This document shows positions 52,786 to 61,795 of a stretch of 64,000 nucleotides of DNA, one piece after another. Below the pieces are notes generated by a model. That model was not told the DNA's origin. It ran no database searches and saw only the letters and a list, made by a program, of their open reading frames with translations. The translations under genes and the position numbers were made by a program. This stretch comes from Chryseobacterium balustinum (GTDB taxonomy: Bacteria > Bacteroidota > Bacteroidia > Flavobacteriales > Weeksellaceae): contig NZ_FUZE01000007.1 in NCBI RefSeq assembly GCF_900168205.1, positions 124,001-188,000 on the forward strand. Reading direction: 5' to 3'. The stretch's first letter is position 1, and the number at the start of each line of letters is the position of its first letter.

Positions 52786-53352
52786 ATGAAAACACATATT
52801 TTACCTGCAATAAAACTGACAGCTTTGTGCATTATTCTTCTTGCAATTATGTATCCGATATCAATCTGGGCAATTGCTCAACTTTCACCCAATCATGGGA
52901 AAGGTGATTTAATAAAACACAATAACAAAACCTATTATGCGAATATCGCACAGTCTTTTACCAGCGACAAATATTTCTGGTCTAGACCTTCTTCGGTAGA
53001 TTATAATGCTGCAGGTTCGGGAGGAAGCAACAAAGGTCCATCAAATGAAGAGTATTTAAAACAAGTTCAGGCTCGCATCAATACTTTTATGATGAAAAAT
53101 CCGGGAATTGCAAAGTCAGAAATTCCAGCAGACTTAGTAACAGCAAGCGGAAGTGGACTTGATCCCAATATCTCAGTACAAGCTGCAAAAATCCAGGCAA
53201 AAAGAATTGCTAAAAGCAGAAATCTGTATGAGAGAGAAATCAATAACCTCATCGCTGAACATACAGAAAAGCCATTGATTGGACTATTTGGCCCTGAAAA
53301 AATCAATGTTCTAAAATTAAATATAGCACTCGATCAATTGAGTGGAAAATAA
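52786..53352 (+). CDS. kdpC: potassium-transporting ATPase, subunit C
   Basis: A 188-residue subunit with one N-terminal span ('KLTALCIILLAIMYPISIWAIAQL') and a soluble domain. 'SFTSDKYFWSRPSSVDYNAAGSGGSNKGPSNEEY' in outline is the strongly conserved KdpC segment (SxxYFWxRPS...YN...SGGSN). 'SGSGLDPNISVQAAKIQAKRIAK' is the second marker. It stabilises the complex in the inner membrane. Its reading frame is open upstream through 36 codons to the kdpB stop. Confidence 0.93.
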   Translation: MKTHILPAIKLTALCIILLAIMYPISIWAIAQLSPNHGKGDLIKHNNKTYYANIAQSFTSDKYFWSRPSSVDYNAAGSGGSNKGPSNEEYLKQVQARINTFMMKNPGIAKSEIPADLVTASGSGLDPNISVQAAKIQAKRIAKSRNLYEREINNLIAEHTEKPLIGLFGPEKINVLKLNIALDQLSGK

Positions 53353-53433
53353 TTTTAAAAAAATCAATATTAATCATCTTAAATTTCATTTTTTACATTT
53401 TGTCCGATAAAAATTAAATGCAATTAGCAGGTC

Positions 53434-53570
53434 GCTCCACTGGAGCTCTAATTCTATAAACTACTATTTGCTATTAAGAGTTCGCTCCTATTGGATCTGT
53501 ATTTAATCCCATCGGGATTTACTGTTAATAGACAAAATGAATTTCCTAAAAAACGAAGCTCCGGAGGAGC
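53434..53570. repeat. cluster of short GC-rich palindromes (REP-like)
   Basis: The kdpC-porin gap (53353-53681, 329 bp, no ORF) carries GCTCCACTGGAGC (53434-53446), the imperfect GCTCCTATTGGATC (53484-53497), AATCCCATCGGGATT (53505-53519) and GCTCCGGAGGAGC (53558-53570). Three share the GCTCC..GGAGC arms, and TATTAA/TGTTAA-type motifs recur nearby. This looks like diverged copies of one short palindromic repeat. None has a T-run. Confidence 0.6.
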
Positions 53571-53681
53571 GTGCTGTTAATTTATCTATGAATATATTAT
53601 TCATCAATTTGTTTATGTTTTTCACCGGACAACAATGATTTTTCTTAACGAAATTCTCCCACACTTTTTAATTTAAAATAA

Positions 53682-54761
53682 ATGAAAAAAATACTTTTTG
53701 TTTTGTTGGCTGTATGCGGAATCACTGCATCTGCTCAAAACGATTCAATCAATAAACCTCTCACAATAAGCGGATACGCTGAAGTTTATTATACAGCAGA
53801 TTTTAATAATCCTAAAAATAATAACCGACCGGGATTTGTGTATAGCCACAATAGAAATAATGAAATCAATGTCAATTTAACTTATATAAAAACCGCTTAC
53901 AGCACCGAAAGTGTACGAGCTAATCTGGCTCTCGCTGTGGGAACTTATATGAATGCCAATTATGTTTCCGAACAAGGCGTGATGAAAAATGTTTATGAAG
54001 CCAATGCAGGTTTGAAAATCTCTAAAAAACATAATTTGTGGATTGATGCAGGAATTTTCCCATCGCATTTAGGTTTTGAAAGTGCGGTAGGAAAAGACAA
54101 CTGGACGCTTACCCGAAGTCTTTTTGCCGATAATTCTCCTTATTTCGAAACTGGTGCAAAAATTTCTTACACCTCAGAAAGTGGGAAATGGTTTATAAGT
54201 GGTTTGGTACTCAACGGTTGGCAACGTATTCAGAGAGTTGACGGAAATTCTACTCCTGGATTCGGTCATCAATTGATTTTTAAACCTAATGAAAAACTGA
54301 CCATTAACAGCAGTTCTTTCATAGGAAATGATAAACCCGACAGTATTCGCCAGATGCGATATTTCCACAATCTGTATGCGGTATATCAAATCAATAAAAA
54401 ATTTGGAGTCACTGCAGGTTTTGACATCGGAGGCGAACAAAAAGCAAAAGGAAGCGACCAGTATAAAGTTTGGTACACACCAGTTTTAATTGCAAAATAC
54501 AATGCTACAGATAAATTGAGTTTTACAGCAAGAGGAGAATATTATCAGGATGAAAAAGGTGTTATTATTTCAACCGGTACAGAAAATGGTTTCAAAACTT
54601 TCGGATATTCTTTCAATGCAGACTATCAGATTTTTCCAAACCTTGTCTGGCGAACAGAAATAAGAAATTTAAGCAGTAAAGATGCTATCTTTATGAACAG
54701 AACAGAGGAGTTTAATAAAAACAGTTTGACGGCAACTACAGCTTTGGCAATTTCATTTTAA
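53682..54761 (+). CDS. outer-membrane porin, BBP2-like, kdp-associated
   Basis: A 359-residue barrel protein with a signal peptide (MKKILFVLLAVCGITASAQ). 'LTISGYAEVYYTADFNNPKNN' begins the barrel and the family of putative beta-barrel porin-2 proteins is the best fit. 'GIFPSHLGFESAVGKDNWTLTRSL' is a conserved-looking central strand-loop. It ends 'TATTALAISF' with the aromatic terminus. It is placed between kdpC and kdpD and may provide an outer-membrane path for potassium; this is inferred from context. Confidence 0.75.
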   Translation: MKKILFVLLAVCGITASAQNDSINKPLTISGYAEVYYTADFNNPKNNNRPGFVYSHNRNNEINVNLTYIKTAYSTESVRANLALAVGTYMNANYVSEQGVMKNVYEANAGLKISKKHNLWIDAGIFPSHLGFESAVGKDNWTLTRSLFADNSPYFETGAKISYTSESGKWFISGLVLNGWQRIQRVDGNSTPGFGHQLIFKPNEKLTINSSSFIGNDKPDSIRQMRYFHNLYAVYQINKKFGVTAGFDIGGEQKAKGSDQYKVWYTPVLIAKYNATDKLSFTARGEYYQDEKGVIISTGTENGFKTFGYSFNADYQIFPNLVWRTEIRNLSSKDAIFMNRTEEFNKNSLTATTALAISF

Positions 54762-54771
54762 ATGAAAAAAA

Positions 54772-55896
54772 ATGAATGAATCAAGAAAATCAGCGGAAGA
54801 ATTTCTGCAGTTAATTAACAGTTCAAAACGGGGTAAACTGAAAATTTACATCGGGATGAGTGCAGGTGTGGGAAAAACCTACAGAATGTTGCAGGAAGCT
54901 CATGTGCTTCTTCAAAACGGAATTGATGTAAAAATTGGCTATGTAGAAACGCACAACCGTAAAGAAACCCACGATTTGTTGGAAGGCCTTCCGATTATTC
55001 CCAGAAGGAAATTGTTTTACAAAGGAAAAGAGCTTGATGAACTCGATGTTCCGGCGATTATCGTGTTGCGTCCTGAGATCGTTATTATTGACGAATTGGC
55101 TCATACCAATATTGAAGGAAGCAAAAATAAAAAAAGATGGCAGGATGTTTTTGAGATTTTAGATGCCGGAATTAATGTCATCAGTGCTGTAAATATCCAA
55201 CATTTAGAAAGTCTAAACGATGAGGTAAAAACGGTGACAGGAATTGAAGTTACCGAAAGAATTCCCGATACCGTTTTGGCTTCTGCCGATGAGGTGGTGA
55301 ATATCGACCTTACTGCAGATGAATTAATTGTAAGGTTAAAAGAAGGAAAAATTTACGAACAAAGCAAAATACCTTCTGCGCTGAATAATTTTTTTAAAAA
55401 TGAAAATATTCTTCAGCTTCGTGAATTGGCGTTGAAAGAAGTGGCATCGCAGGTCACCAGGAAAGTAGAAACCGAAATTATAACCGGAAAAACTTTAAGG
55501 AAAGAAAAATTCCTTGCATGCATCAGTTCAAACGAAACGACGGCTAAAAATGTAATCAGAAAAACGGCGAGACTGGCAAGTTATTACAACAGTCAGTGGT
55601 TTTTACTGTATGTACAGGTTCCTCGTGAGTCGGCGGACAGAATTGCGTTGAATAAACAGAGGCATTTGATTAATAATTTCAGATTGGCAACTGAATTGGG
55701 CGCAGAAATTATAAAAATTCAAAGCAAAAATATAGCAATGACGATTATGGAGCAATGCGAAGAACGTAAGATTACAACCGTATGCATCGGAAAACCGCAT
55801 CTGGATATTTGGAGAATTATTTTAGCTACCGATACTTTTAATTCCTTACTCAAAAGACTTTCAAAACAGAACGTAGATTTAGTAATTTTGTCGTAA
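54772..55896 (+). CDS. kdpD: KdpD N-terminal sensor protein without kinase domain
   Basis: A 374-residue protein made of the KdpD sensor domain and a USP domain only. The Walker A segment GMSAGVGKTY lies at 28-37 and 'VETHNRKETHDLLEGL' at about 56-71. 'IIDELAHTN' is the next conserved KdpD box. Residues about 248-374 form the USP domain ('KFLACISSNETTAKNVIRKTARLA' ... 'ITTVCIGKPHLDIWRIIL'). E. coli KdpD (894 residues) continues into four membrane spans and a kinase; here the kinase is the next gene. The stop overlaps the next start by one base (TAATG). Confidence 0.9.
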   Translation: MNESRKSAEEFLQLINSSKRGKLKIYIGMSAGVGKTYRMLQEAHVLLQNGIDVKIGYVETHNRKETHDLLEGLPIIPRRKLFYKGKELDELDVPAIIVLRPEIVIIDELAHTNIEGSKNKKRWQDVFEILDAGINVISAVNIQHLESLNDEVKTVTGIEVTERIPDTVLASADEVVNIDLTADELIVRLKEGKIYEQSKIPSALNNFFKNENILQLRELALKEVASQVTRKVETEIITGKTLRKEKFLACISSNETTAKNVIRKTARLASYYNSQWFLLYVQVPRESADRIALNKQRHLINNFRLATELGAEIIKIQSKNIAMTIMEQCEERKITTVCIGKPHLDIWRIILATDTFNSLLKRLSKQNVDLVILS

Positions 55897-57623
55897 TGAA
55901 AATAAAAACAAAGCTTAATGCAGGCGTTGGTCTCCTGTTTTTTATGATAATTGTACTGTCAACTTTGGGTGGATGGTTTATTTATCAGCTTAAAAAAGAT
56001 ACGCAGAATATTCTTACTGACAATTACAATACGTTGCAGTATTCCCGAAATATGCTGTTGTCGCTCGAAGAAATTGGTAAAGAACCTTTTGCAATAGCAG
56101 ATTTTCAGAAAAATCTTGATCTTCAGCGTCAGAATATTACAGAAGATGGGGAAAAAGCAGCAACGAAAAATATACTCGCTCATTTTTCAGATTTAAAAAA
56201 TAATGAAGGAAATTTAAGTTTACATTCAGCCATAAGAAAGGATATTGCCGAATTGATGCAGCTGAATATGAATGCTATTCAGATTAAAAGCGGCATTGCG
56301 AATACAACAGCACAGAATGCTATTGCGGTTATTTCGATTGCCGGAACTTTATGTTTTTTAATCGCATTTATTTTGATGGTTAATTTACCAGCCAATATTT
56401 CAAATCCGATCCGTGAATTGACTTCGAGTATTCATCAGATTGCCAATCAAAATTACAGAGAGCGGGTACAGTTTGAAAGTAACAGTGAATTTGGCGAACT
56501 GGCTAGATCTTTTAATACGATGGCAGAAAAACTTCAGGAATATTCCGAAAGCAGAATTGATAAAATTTTAAAAGGAAAAAAACGCATTGAGACCTTGATT
56601 GATAATATGCACGATGCCGTAATAGGAATTGACGAAAACAGAAACGTTCTTTTTGTAAACGATGAAGCCTTAAAAATTTCCGGGCTTAAAAAGGAAAATT
56701 TTGTAGGTAAACTTATTCAGGATGTTGCCGTGAGTAATGATCTGGTGCGTGATCTTATTAAAGAGATCATCGATCCTGATGCAGAGAAAAATCCTGCAGA
56801 ATTATTGAAAATTTTTGTGGAAGGAAAAGAAAACTATTTTGAAAAAGAAATTTTAGACATCAATGTGATTCCAACCGGTGAAAATGATAGCCGCTTTATT
56901 GGTCAGGTGATTATGCTTCGAAATATCACTCCCTTTAAAGAGCTCGATTTGGCTAAAACTCGTTTCATAGGAACGGTTTCGCATGAATTTAAAACACCTA
57001 TTTCTTCGATACAAATGGGATTGCAGTTATTGGAAAATGAAAAAATCGGCAGCCTGAATGAAGAGCAGCAAAAATTGATTAAAGGGATTGACGAAGATAC
57101 CTTGCGATTGCTAAAAATTACAGGCGAGCTATTAAATATAGCTCAATTGGAAACCGGAGTAAGTCAATTGGATATTCGTCCGTTTAAGATTGATACAATG
57201 CTTGAAGAAGTCATTAAAACCAATAAATCGGCAGCCGATAGAAGGCAAATATCTATTATTACAGATATAGGTTCAGGGTTAGATATCATCAATGCAGATC
57301 AGGAAAAGACTTTGTGGGTTCTCAATAATATTGTTTCTAATGCAATCCGTTATTCTTATGAACAATCAACTGTCACTATAAAAATTGAGAAGCTTGATTC
57401 TGACCATGTGAAGTTTTCTGTAGAAGATCAAGGTTTAGGGATTGATGAGCAATATCTGAAACATATTTTCACAAGGTATTTTAGAGTTCCTGGTACAAAA
57501 GCTGAAGGAACAGGTTTAGGGCTCAGTATCAGTAAAGAATTTATTGAAGCACAACGTGGAAGCATTGCTGTAGAAAGCGAAGTAGGAAAGGGGAGTGTAT
57601 TCAGCTTTATTTTAAAAAATTAA
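55896..57623 (+). CDS. membrane sensor histidine kinase, partner of the short KdpD
   Basis: A 575-residue kinase. Two membrane spans lie at about 8-30 and 143-167. HAMP follows ('ANISNPIRELTSSIHQIANQ'), then a PAS domain ('LIDNMHDAVIGIDENRNVLFVND' in part), HisKA with His near residue 363 (FIGTVSHEFKTPISS), and HATPase with N box 'LWVLNNIVSNAIRYSYE' and G boxes 'DQGLGIDE' and 'GTGLGLSISKEF'. Its start overlaps kdpD, so the two work together. The likely phosphate acceptor is the NtrC-type activator at 46484 at the other end of the locus. A terminator follows 60 bp after the stop. Confidence 0.92.
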   Translation: MKIKTKLNAGVGLLFFMIIVLSTLGGWFIYQLKKDTQNILTDNYNTLQYSRNMLLSLEEIGKEPFAIADFQKNLDLQRQNITEDGEKAATKNILAHFSDLKNNEGNLSLHSAIRKDIAELMQLNMNAIQIKSGIANTTAQNAIAVISIAGTLCFLIAFILMVNLPANISNPIRELTSSIHQIANQNYRERVQFESNSEFGELARSFNTMAEKLQEYSESRIDKILKGKKRIETLIDNMHDAVIGIDENRNVLFVNDEALKISGLKKENFVGKLIQDVAVSNDLVRDLIKEIIDPDAEKNPAELLKIFVEGKENYFEKEILDINVIPTGENDSRFIGQVIMLRNITPFKELDLAKTRFIGTVSHEFKTPISSIQMGLQLLENEKIGSLNEEQQKLIKGIDEDTLRLLKITGELLNIAQLETGVSQLDIRPFKIDTMLEEVIKTNKSAADRRQISIITDIGSGLDIINADQEKTLWVLNNIVSNAIRYSYEQSTVTIKIEKLDSDHVKFSVEDQGLGIDEQYLKHIFTRYFRVPGTKAEGTGLGLSISKEFIEAQRGSIAVESEVGKGSVFSFILKN

Positions 57624-57681
57624 TATGACAATAGTAAAACTGTATTTTTAATTCAAAAGAAATGCAATATAATCTAAAATA

Positions 57682-57716
57682 AAAAAGTAGCTGAAAAATA
57701 TTTACAGCTACTTTTT
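57682..57716. terminator. bidirectional terminator between kinase and lmo0937-type genes
   Basis: AAAAAGTAGCTG pairs perfectly with CAGCTACTTTTT (57682-57693 with 57705-57716). Both outer sides give T-runs on the corresponding strand, so it can serve both convergent genes. Confidence 0.85.
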
Positions 57717-57734
57717 ATCTTTTTGTTTTACTCT

Positions 57735-57929
<195 letters not shown>

Positions 57930-58062
57930 CTAGTTATATGCATTTTCTGTGCCTTTATTGATTTTAAATGTCGTCTTCAAAAAATATTTTTTCTTTTTGT
58001 ATTTGATTTACAGAGGTTTAATTTTGACAATGTGGTATTTTTTATTTTTGATAAAGCATAAA

Positions 58063-58086
58063 AAAAGATCCGGTTAAGGATCTTTT
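58063..58086. terminator. intrinsic terminator of the DUF892 gene
   Basis: AAAAGATCC pairs with GGATCTTTT. On the minus strand the run of T that follows makes it the terminator of the gene ending at 58098. Confidence 0.8.
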
Positions 58087-58097
58087 ATAGGGAATGG

Positions 58098-58685
58098 CTA
58101 ATCGTTTATTGCTTTGGAGTTAAGATTGGTATCTGCAATTTTTGAGAGCAGATCATTACAGTTTTTCTCTTCATCTAAGGTAGAAAGCAGCTGTTTAAGA
58201 CAATCTTTTTCTTTAAGAATTTTTGCATATGCTGCCAACGTTCCATACGTTGCTATTTCATAATGCTCAACTTTCTGCGAAGCAGCAATAATACCTGCAT
58301 CACGCACTGCACCTGGTTTCGTTTCTTCCATAATGCTTTTGCCTTCATCTAAAAGTCCCTGCATTGCATCGCATTTTTTCGCCTGTGGTTTTTTCTTTAA
58401 TGCTTTAAAACATGCTTCAAGCCTTTTTATTTGCTCTTTAGTTTCTTCCAAATGGTCCCCAATCGCTTTTTTAAGCTTAGGATCAGTTGCATTTTTCTGC
58501 ATTTTGGGTAATGCTTTAGTTAGTGCTTTTTCAGCCCAGTAAATATCCTTCAAAGAATCTTCAAACAAATCACTCAGATTTTTTGCTGCATCTTTTTTTG
58601 CAGGAGTTTTAACGTTAGACTTTGTGGGTGTTTTTACCGTTTTTTTAGCCGAAGCTTTTTTCGTTGATGCACTTTTAGTTTCCAT
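58098..58685 (-). CDS. DUF892/YciE-type ferritin-like protein
   Basis: A 195-residue protein. The first 35 residues are a Lys/Ala/Thr-rich tail (STKKASAKKTVKTPTK), histone H1-like and unusual for the domain. The rest is the YciE/DUF892 four-helix bundle: 'LSDLFEDSLKDIYWAEKALTKALPKM' in parts, 'HLEETKEQIKRLEACF' and 'KVEHYEIATYGTLAAYAKIL', with Glu and His residues placed for a di-iron site. Such proteins respond to osmotic or oxidative stress. The basic tail may bind DNA or acidic polymers, which is inferred. Confidence 0.88.
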   Translation of the reverse strand: METKSASTKKASAKKTVKTPTKSNVKTPAKKDAAKNLSDLFEDSLKDIYWAEKALTKALPKMQKNATDPKLKKAIGDHLEETKEQIKRLEACFKALKKKPQAKKCDAMQGLLDEGKSIMEETKPGAVRDAGIIAASQKVEHYEIATYGTLAAYAKILKEKDCLKQLLSTLDEEKNCNDLLSKIADTNLNSKAIND

Positions 58686-58795
58686 AAAAAATTTTGTTAG
58701 TTGATTTAGCTTTTAAAATTACAATTTTCAGACCATCAAAGTCAAAATCATTAGATTGTGGTATATATTGTAAATATTAGATTTTTAAATAAATA

Positions 58796-59023
58796 TTATT
58801 CTTCTTCTTTTTTAAAACTAATGACTTCAAAAGTATCATCAGAAGAATATTTTTTACAACTTTCATCATCAAACTTTTCAGGATTTTTCAGGAAATCATC
58901 TATAAATTTTTTGCTTTCGTCAGTATTAGCTGGTGAAATTACAAGATGATATTGTTTCAATACCGATTCATCGGCATTTTTCAGAGATTCTTTTTTATGC
59001 AATAAAGCTTCTTTATGATTCAT
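58796..59023 (-). CDS. small acidic protein of unknown function
   Basis: A 75-residue charged protein starting MNHKEALLHKKESLKNADE and ending 'VISFKKEEE'. It has no membrane span. It contains 'FIDDFLKNPEKFDDESCKKY', a helix with one Cys. It precedes the DUF892 gene in the same direction, with 110 bp between them. No family is recognised. Confidence 0.55.
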   Translation of the reverse strand: MNHKEALLHKKESLKNADESVLKQYHLVISPANTDESKKFIDDFLKNPEKFDDESCKKYSSDDTFEVISFKKEEE

Positions 59024-59136
59024 GAATTCTATTTTTAAAATTACGGTTAATTTTTATAAGTCAAAAGATTCTAAACAACAAGCATGCCCACAAATTTGTC
59101 TCGGTAACTATATTACTTTACATTTATAGATACAAA

Positions 59137-59160
59137 AATTGCCTACGTAAGTAGGCAATT
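59137..59160 (-). terminator. intrinsic terminator on the minus strand
   Basis: AATTGCCTAC and GTAGGCAATT form a perfect 10-bp stem with a 4-nt loop. On the minus strand TTTTTG follows, so it can end the transcript of the gene at 59310-59900. The surrounding 59024-59309 holds no ORF. Confidence 0.65.
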
Positions 59161-59309
59161 CAAAATCATAATAATATAATTGATTGTGGTGTGCATTACA
59201 CATAACAATTCATATGCCATGCATAGCTCGTGTGGTATCTAAACTTTAATTTTTGTAGTGAGTAAGATTGAATAATATTTTTTTATTGCTAATCATAATT
59301 CAATATGAT

Positions 59310-59900
59310 TTACTCCAATTGATTTTCAGGATTTCTGAAATTCTGAAGAGTAGGTAAAGCTTTCAAGGCGATTTTGGTTGGCTTTTTCTTTTTTGCTTTT
59401 TCTGAACCTAATAATTTGTTAACTTCAGTTTTTTCACCTTTTATGAGATCAAATTTTGTTTCAGTCGTCGTGTCTTTACCATCCCAAATGATTTTGGAAA
59501 TATGAATTAATTCAAACTTTCCATTCTGATAACGGAATGTATAGTACTGTTTTACATCTTGTATTTCCGAATAAAGAATGAGATTACCGTTTTCAATAGA
59601 AATACTAGGGATTTGATCGCCGCCATATTTTCCATTAGGATATTGAGGATTGAAAACATCTTTTGAAGAAAATTCTAATCTGAGCTTTCTGTTTGATTGC
59701 AGTAGAAAAATCTGCAGTTTTAATGGTCGTTGCGCATCTACGGTATCCATCGTTAAAATTACTTTATCCTGTAGCCCGTCTCTGTTCAGATCACCCACTT
59801 CTTCTCTTACACGCACAGTAAAATGCTCGATCGTTTTCTGCTGTTGCGAATAAATATTCATCGAAGTGAAAATTAAAAATAGCAGCAATGTGTTTTTCAT
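59310..59900 (-). CDS. secreted protein with a calcium-binding-like Asp loop
   Basis: A 196-residue protein with a signal peptide (MKNTLLLFLIFTSMNIYSQ). Its 'VGDLNRDGLQDKVILTMDT' is a DxNxDGxxD loop as in FG-GAP/VCBS repeats. 'FNPQYPNGKYGGDQIPSISIENGNLILYSEI' is strand-rich. Proteins of this shape are common and uncharacterised in Flavobacteriia. The Lys-rich C-terminus ('EKAKKKKPTKIALKAL') is unusual. It is divergent from the sigma-54-promoted operon. Confidence 0.65.
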   Translation of the reverse strand: MKNTLLLFLIFTSMNIYSQQQKTIEHFTVRVREEVGDLNRDGLQDKVILTMDTVDAQRPLKLQIFLLQSNRKLRLEFSSKDVFNPQYPNGKYGGDQIPSISIENGNLILYSEIQDVKQYYTFRYQNGKFELIHISKIIWDGKDTTTETKFDLIKGEKTEVNKLLGSEKAKKKKPTKIALKALPTLQNFRNPENQLE

Positions 59901-60053
59901 GGTTTTAAATTAAAAGTTTTTATTGAATAGTATGTTTAGTTTACTCGAGATTTAATCATCGATAAAATGTTTTAAACAAAATTTAAAATGACAATATAAA
60001 CAAAATCAGGATAATAATCGAAAGATATTTCTAAGATAAATTACTGAGTTTTG

Positions 60054-60070
60054 TTGGCACCATTGTTGCG
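60054..60070 (+). promoter_or_regulatory. sigma-54 (-24/-12) promoter
   Basis: TTGGCACCATTGTTGCG: TGGCAC (60055-60060), a 5-bp spacer and TTGCG (60066-60070), with exactly ten bases between GG and GC. This is close to the consensus TGGCAC-N5-TTGCW, differing only at the last base. Transcription would start near 60081, just before the small ORF at 60086. It requires an NtrC-type activator; one is encoded at 46484. Confidence 0.75.
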
Positions 60071-60085
60071 AACTAGAAGAAAAAA

Positions 60086-60298
60086 TTGAATATTCAAACA
60101 ATACCACAATCATTACTTTTCATACAATTATCTGAATTTTATCTAAAAATCATTAATCAGATTTGTGATTTTCAGAATATATTGAATGAATTTTCCGAAT
60201 CAGTTATTAATAATATAGATTATGATAAAAATGGTTTAGAAATAACTGTTTATCGGATAATTGTCAGTATTTTTGAGTCAGAAAAAATTAACAAATAA
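60086..60298 (+). CDS. small protein, 70 residues, first gene after a sigma-54 promoter
   Basis: The ORF starts with TTG a few bases after the predicted start of transcription, so the message would be almost leaderless. The protein (NIQTIPQSLLFIQLSEFYLK at the start, 'FEVSIFESEKINK'-like end 'RIIVSIFESEKINK') is helical and not membrane-bound. It is followed by the receiver-kinase gene after 17 bp. It has no known family. The tight fit between promoter and next gene is the main reason to accept it. Confidence 0.45.
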   Translation: MNIQTIPQSLLFIQLSEFYLKIINQICDFQNILNEFSESVINNIDYDKNGLEITVYRIIVSIFESEKINK

Positions 60299-60315
60299 TT
60301 GATTTTACCCTAGAT

Positions 60316-61791
60316 ATGATCTTAATCGTTGATGACAATCAAAACAATCTTTTTTCATTAAAAAAATTATTAGAATCGAAAGATTTTCAGGTAGATACCG
60401 CAGATTCTGGTCCGGAAGCATTAGGGAAAGCATTGAAAAATGATTATGCCTTAATTATTTTAGATGTACAAATGCCGGAAATGGACGGGTTTGAAGTTGC
60501 CGAAACTCTTGCAGGATATAGTGGAACCAAAGATATTCCCATTATTTTTTTATCGGCTGTCAATACAGAGAAAAGATTTATTACAAAAGGCTATGCTTCG
60601 GGAGGAAAAGATTATGTTACCAAACCTGTAGATCCTGAAATTCTGCTCTTAAAAGTAAAAACGTTTTACAATCTTCAGGAACAGAATGTTGCCATGAAAA
60701 AAACTCAGCAAAGTCTTGAACTTGAAGTGAAAGGCCGACGAGAATCTCAGGTTACCATGAAATCGCAGATCGATCATTTTCATCTGATGTTGGAGTCTTT
60801 ACCGCAAATTGCATTTACGATTAATGAGGAAGGAACGATAGATTTCGTTAACGGAAAATGGTACGAATATTCACATTCTTACACGACTTTTCCGGAAACT
60901 CACCCCGATGATTTCTGTATTGTAGAAGAATTTGCCCAATGCAAAAAGAAAGAAAAGGCACTCGAATTAGAAATCAGAATTAAAAATATAAAATCAGGAG
61001 ACTTCAGATACCACTTGCTTCGCGTCACTCCGGTGCGTGAAGAAAATGTAATCAAAAACTGGGTAGGAACCTTTACCGATATCGATGATCAGAAAAAAGT
61101 AGAGAAAGAGAAGGACGAATTCTTGAGTATCGCCAGTCATGAACTGAAAACTCCTTTAACGAGTATTAAAGCTTACGTTCAGCTTTTAGACCGAAAATTG
61201 AAACTGAGTAAAGAAAGTGCAGAATCCGGATTTTTGGTTAAAGTTCAGGATCAAATTGAAAAACTTAATACGCTGATTTCAGACTTGTTGGATGTTTCTA
61301 AAATTGAAAATGGGAAACTTAAAATCAATAAAAAACCTACCAATCTTGATCAATTAATACAAAATGCAATCGAAACCATTCTTCAGACTCATGATGAGAA
61401 AAAGGTGAAAATTGATCGTCACGGTTATATTCCTGATATTCTTATTCCTTTGGATTCCATTCGTATTGAGCAGGTTTTGATTAATTTCTTAACCAATGCC
61501 ATCAAATATTCTCCGGAGAATCACCAGGTAATCGTTACCACCTTTGTAGATGAAGAAGAGCAGGAAGTAAAGGTGAGTGTAACCGATTTTGGAATTGGTA
61601 TTCCAGATTTCAAGCAGGAAGCTGTGTTTCATAAATTTTACCGTGTAGAAGAATCTTCGCTCCAGTTTCAGGGAATGGGAATTGGGCTTTACATCTGTTC
61701 TGAAATCATCAAACAGCATCACGGAAATATTGGAGTTTCGAGTATTATAGATGAGGGTTCTACCTTTTATTTCACATTACCATTAAATTAA
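60316..61791 (+). CDS. receiver-PAS-histidine kinase hybrid
   Basis: A 491-residue cytosolic signalling protein. Residues 1-118 are a receiver with acidic pair, Asp50 (LIILDVQMPEMDG) and Lys in 'KDYVTKPVDPE'. A coiled linker leads to a PAS domain (about 160-265, 'MLESLPQIAFTINEEGTIDFVNGKWY' in part). HisKA follows with His275 (LSIASHELKTPLTS), then HATPase with 'RIEQVLINFLTNAIKYSPE', 'DFGIGIPD' and 'GMGIGLYICSEI'. A receiver at the N-terminus of a kinase means it can take phosphate from another kinase; the next gene is a candidate. It lies under the sigma-54 promoter at 60054. Confidence 0.9.
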   Translation: MILIVDDNQNNLFSLKKLLESKDFQVDTADSGPEALGKALKNDYALIILDVQMPEMDGFEVAETLAGYSGTKDIPIIFLSAVNTEKRFITKGYASGGKDYVTKPVDPEILLLKVKTFYNLQEQNVAMKKTQQSLELEVKGRRESQVTMKSQIDHFHLMLESLPQIAFTINEEGTIDFVNGKWYEYSHSYTTFPETHPDDFCIVEEFAQCKKKEKALELEIRIKNIKSGDFRYHLLRVTPVREENVIKNWVGTFTDIDDQKKVEKEKDEFLSIASHELKTPLTSIKAYVQLLDRKLKLSKESAESGFLVKVQDQIEKLNTLISDLLDVSKIENGKLKINKKPTNLDQLIQNAIETILQTHDEKKVKIDRHGYIPDILIPLDSIRIEQVLINFLTNAIKYSPENHQVIVTTFVDEEEQEVKVSVTDFGIGIPDFKQEAVFHKFYRVEESSLQFQGMGIGLYICSEIIKQHHGNIGVSSIIDEGSTFYFTLPLN

Positions 61792-61795
61792 TTTT

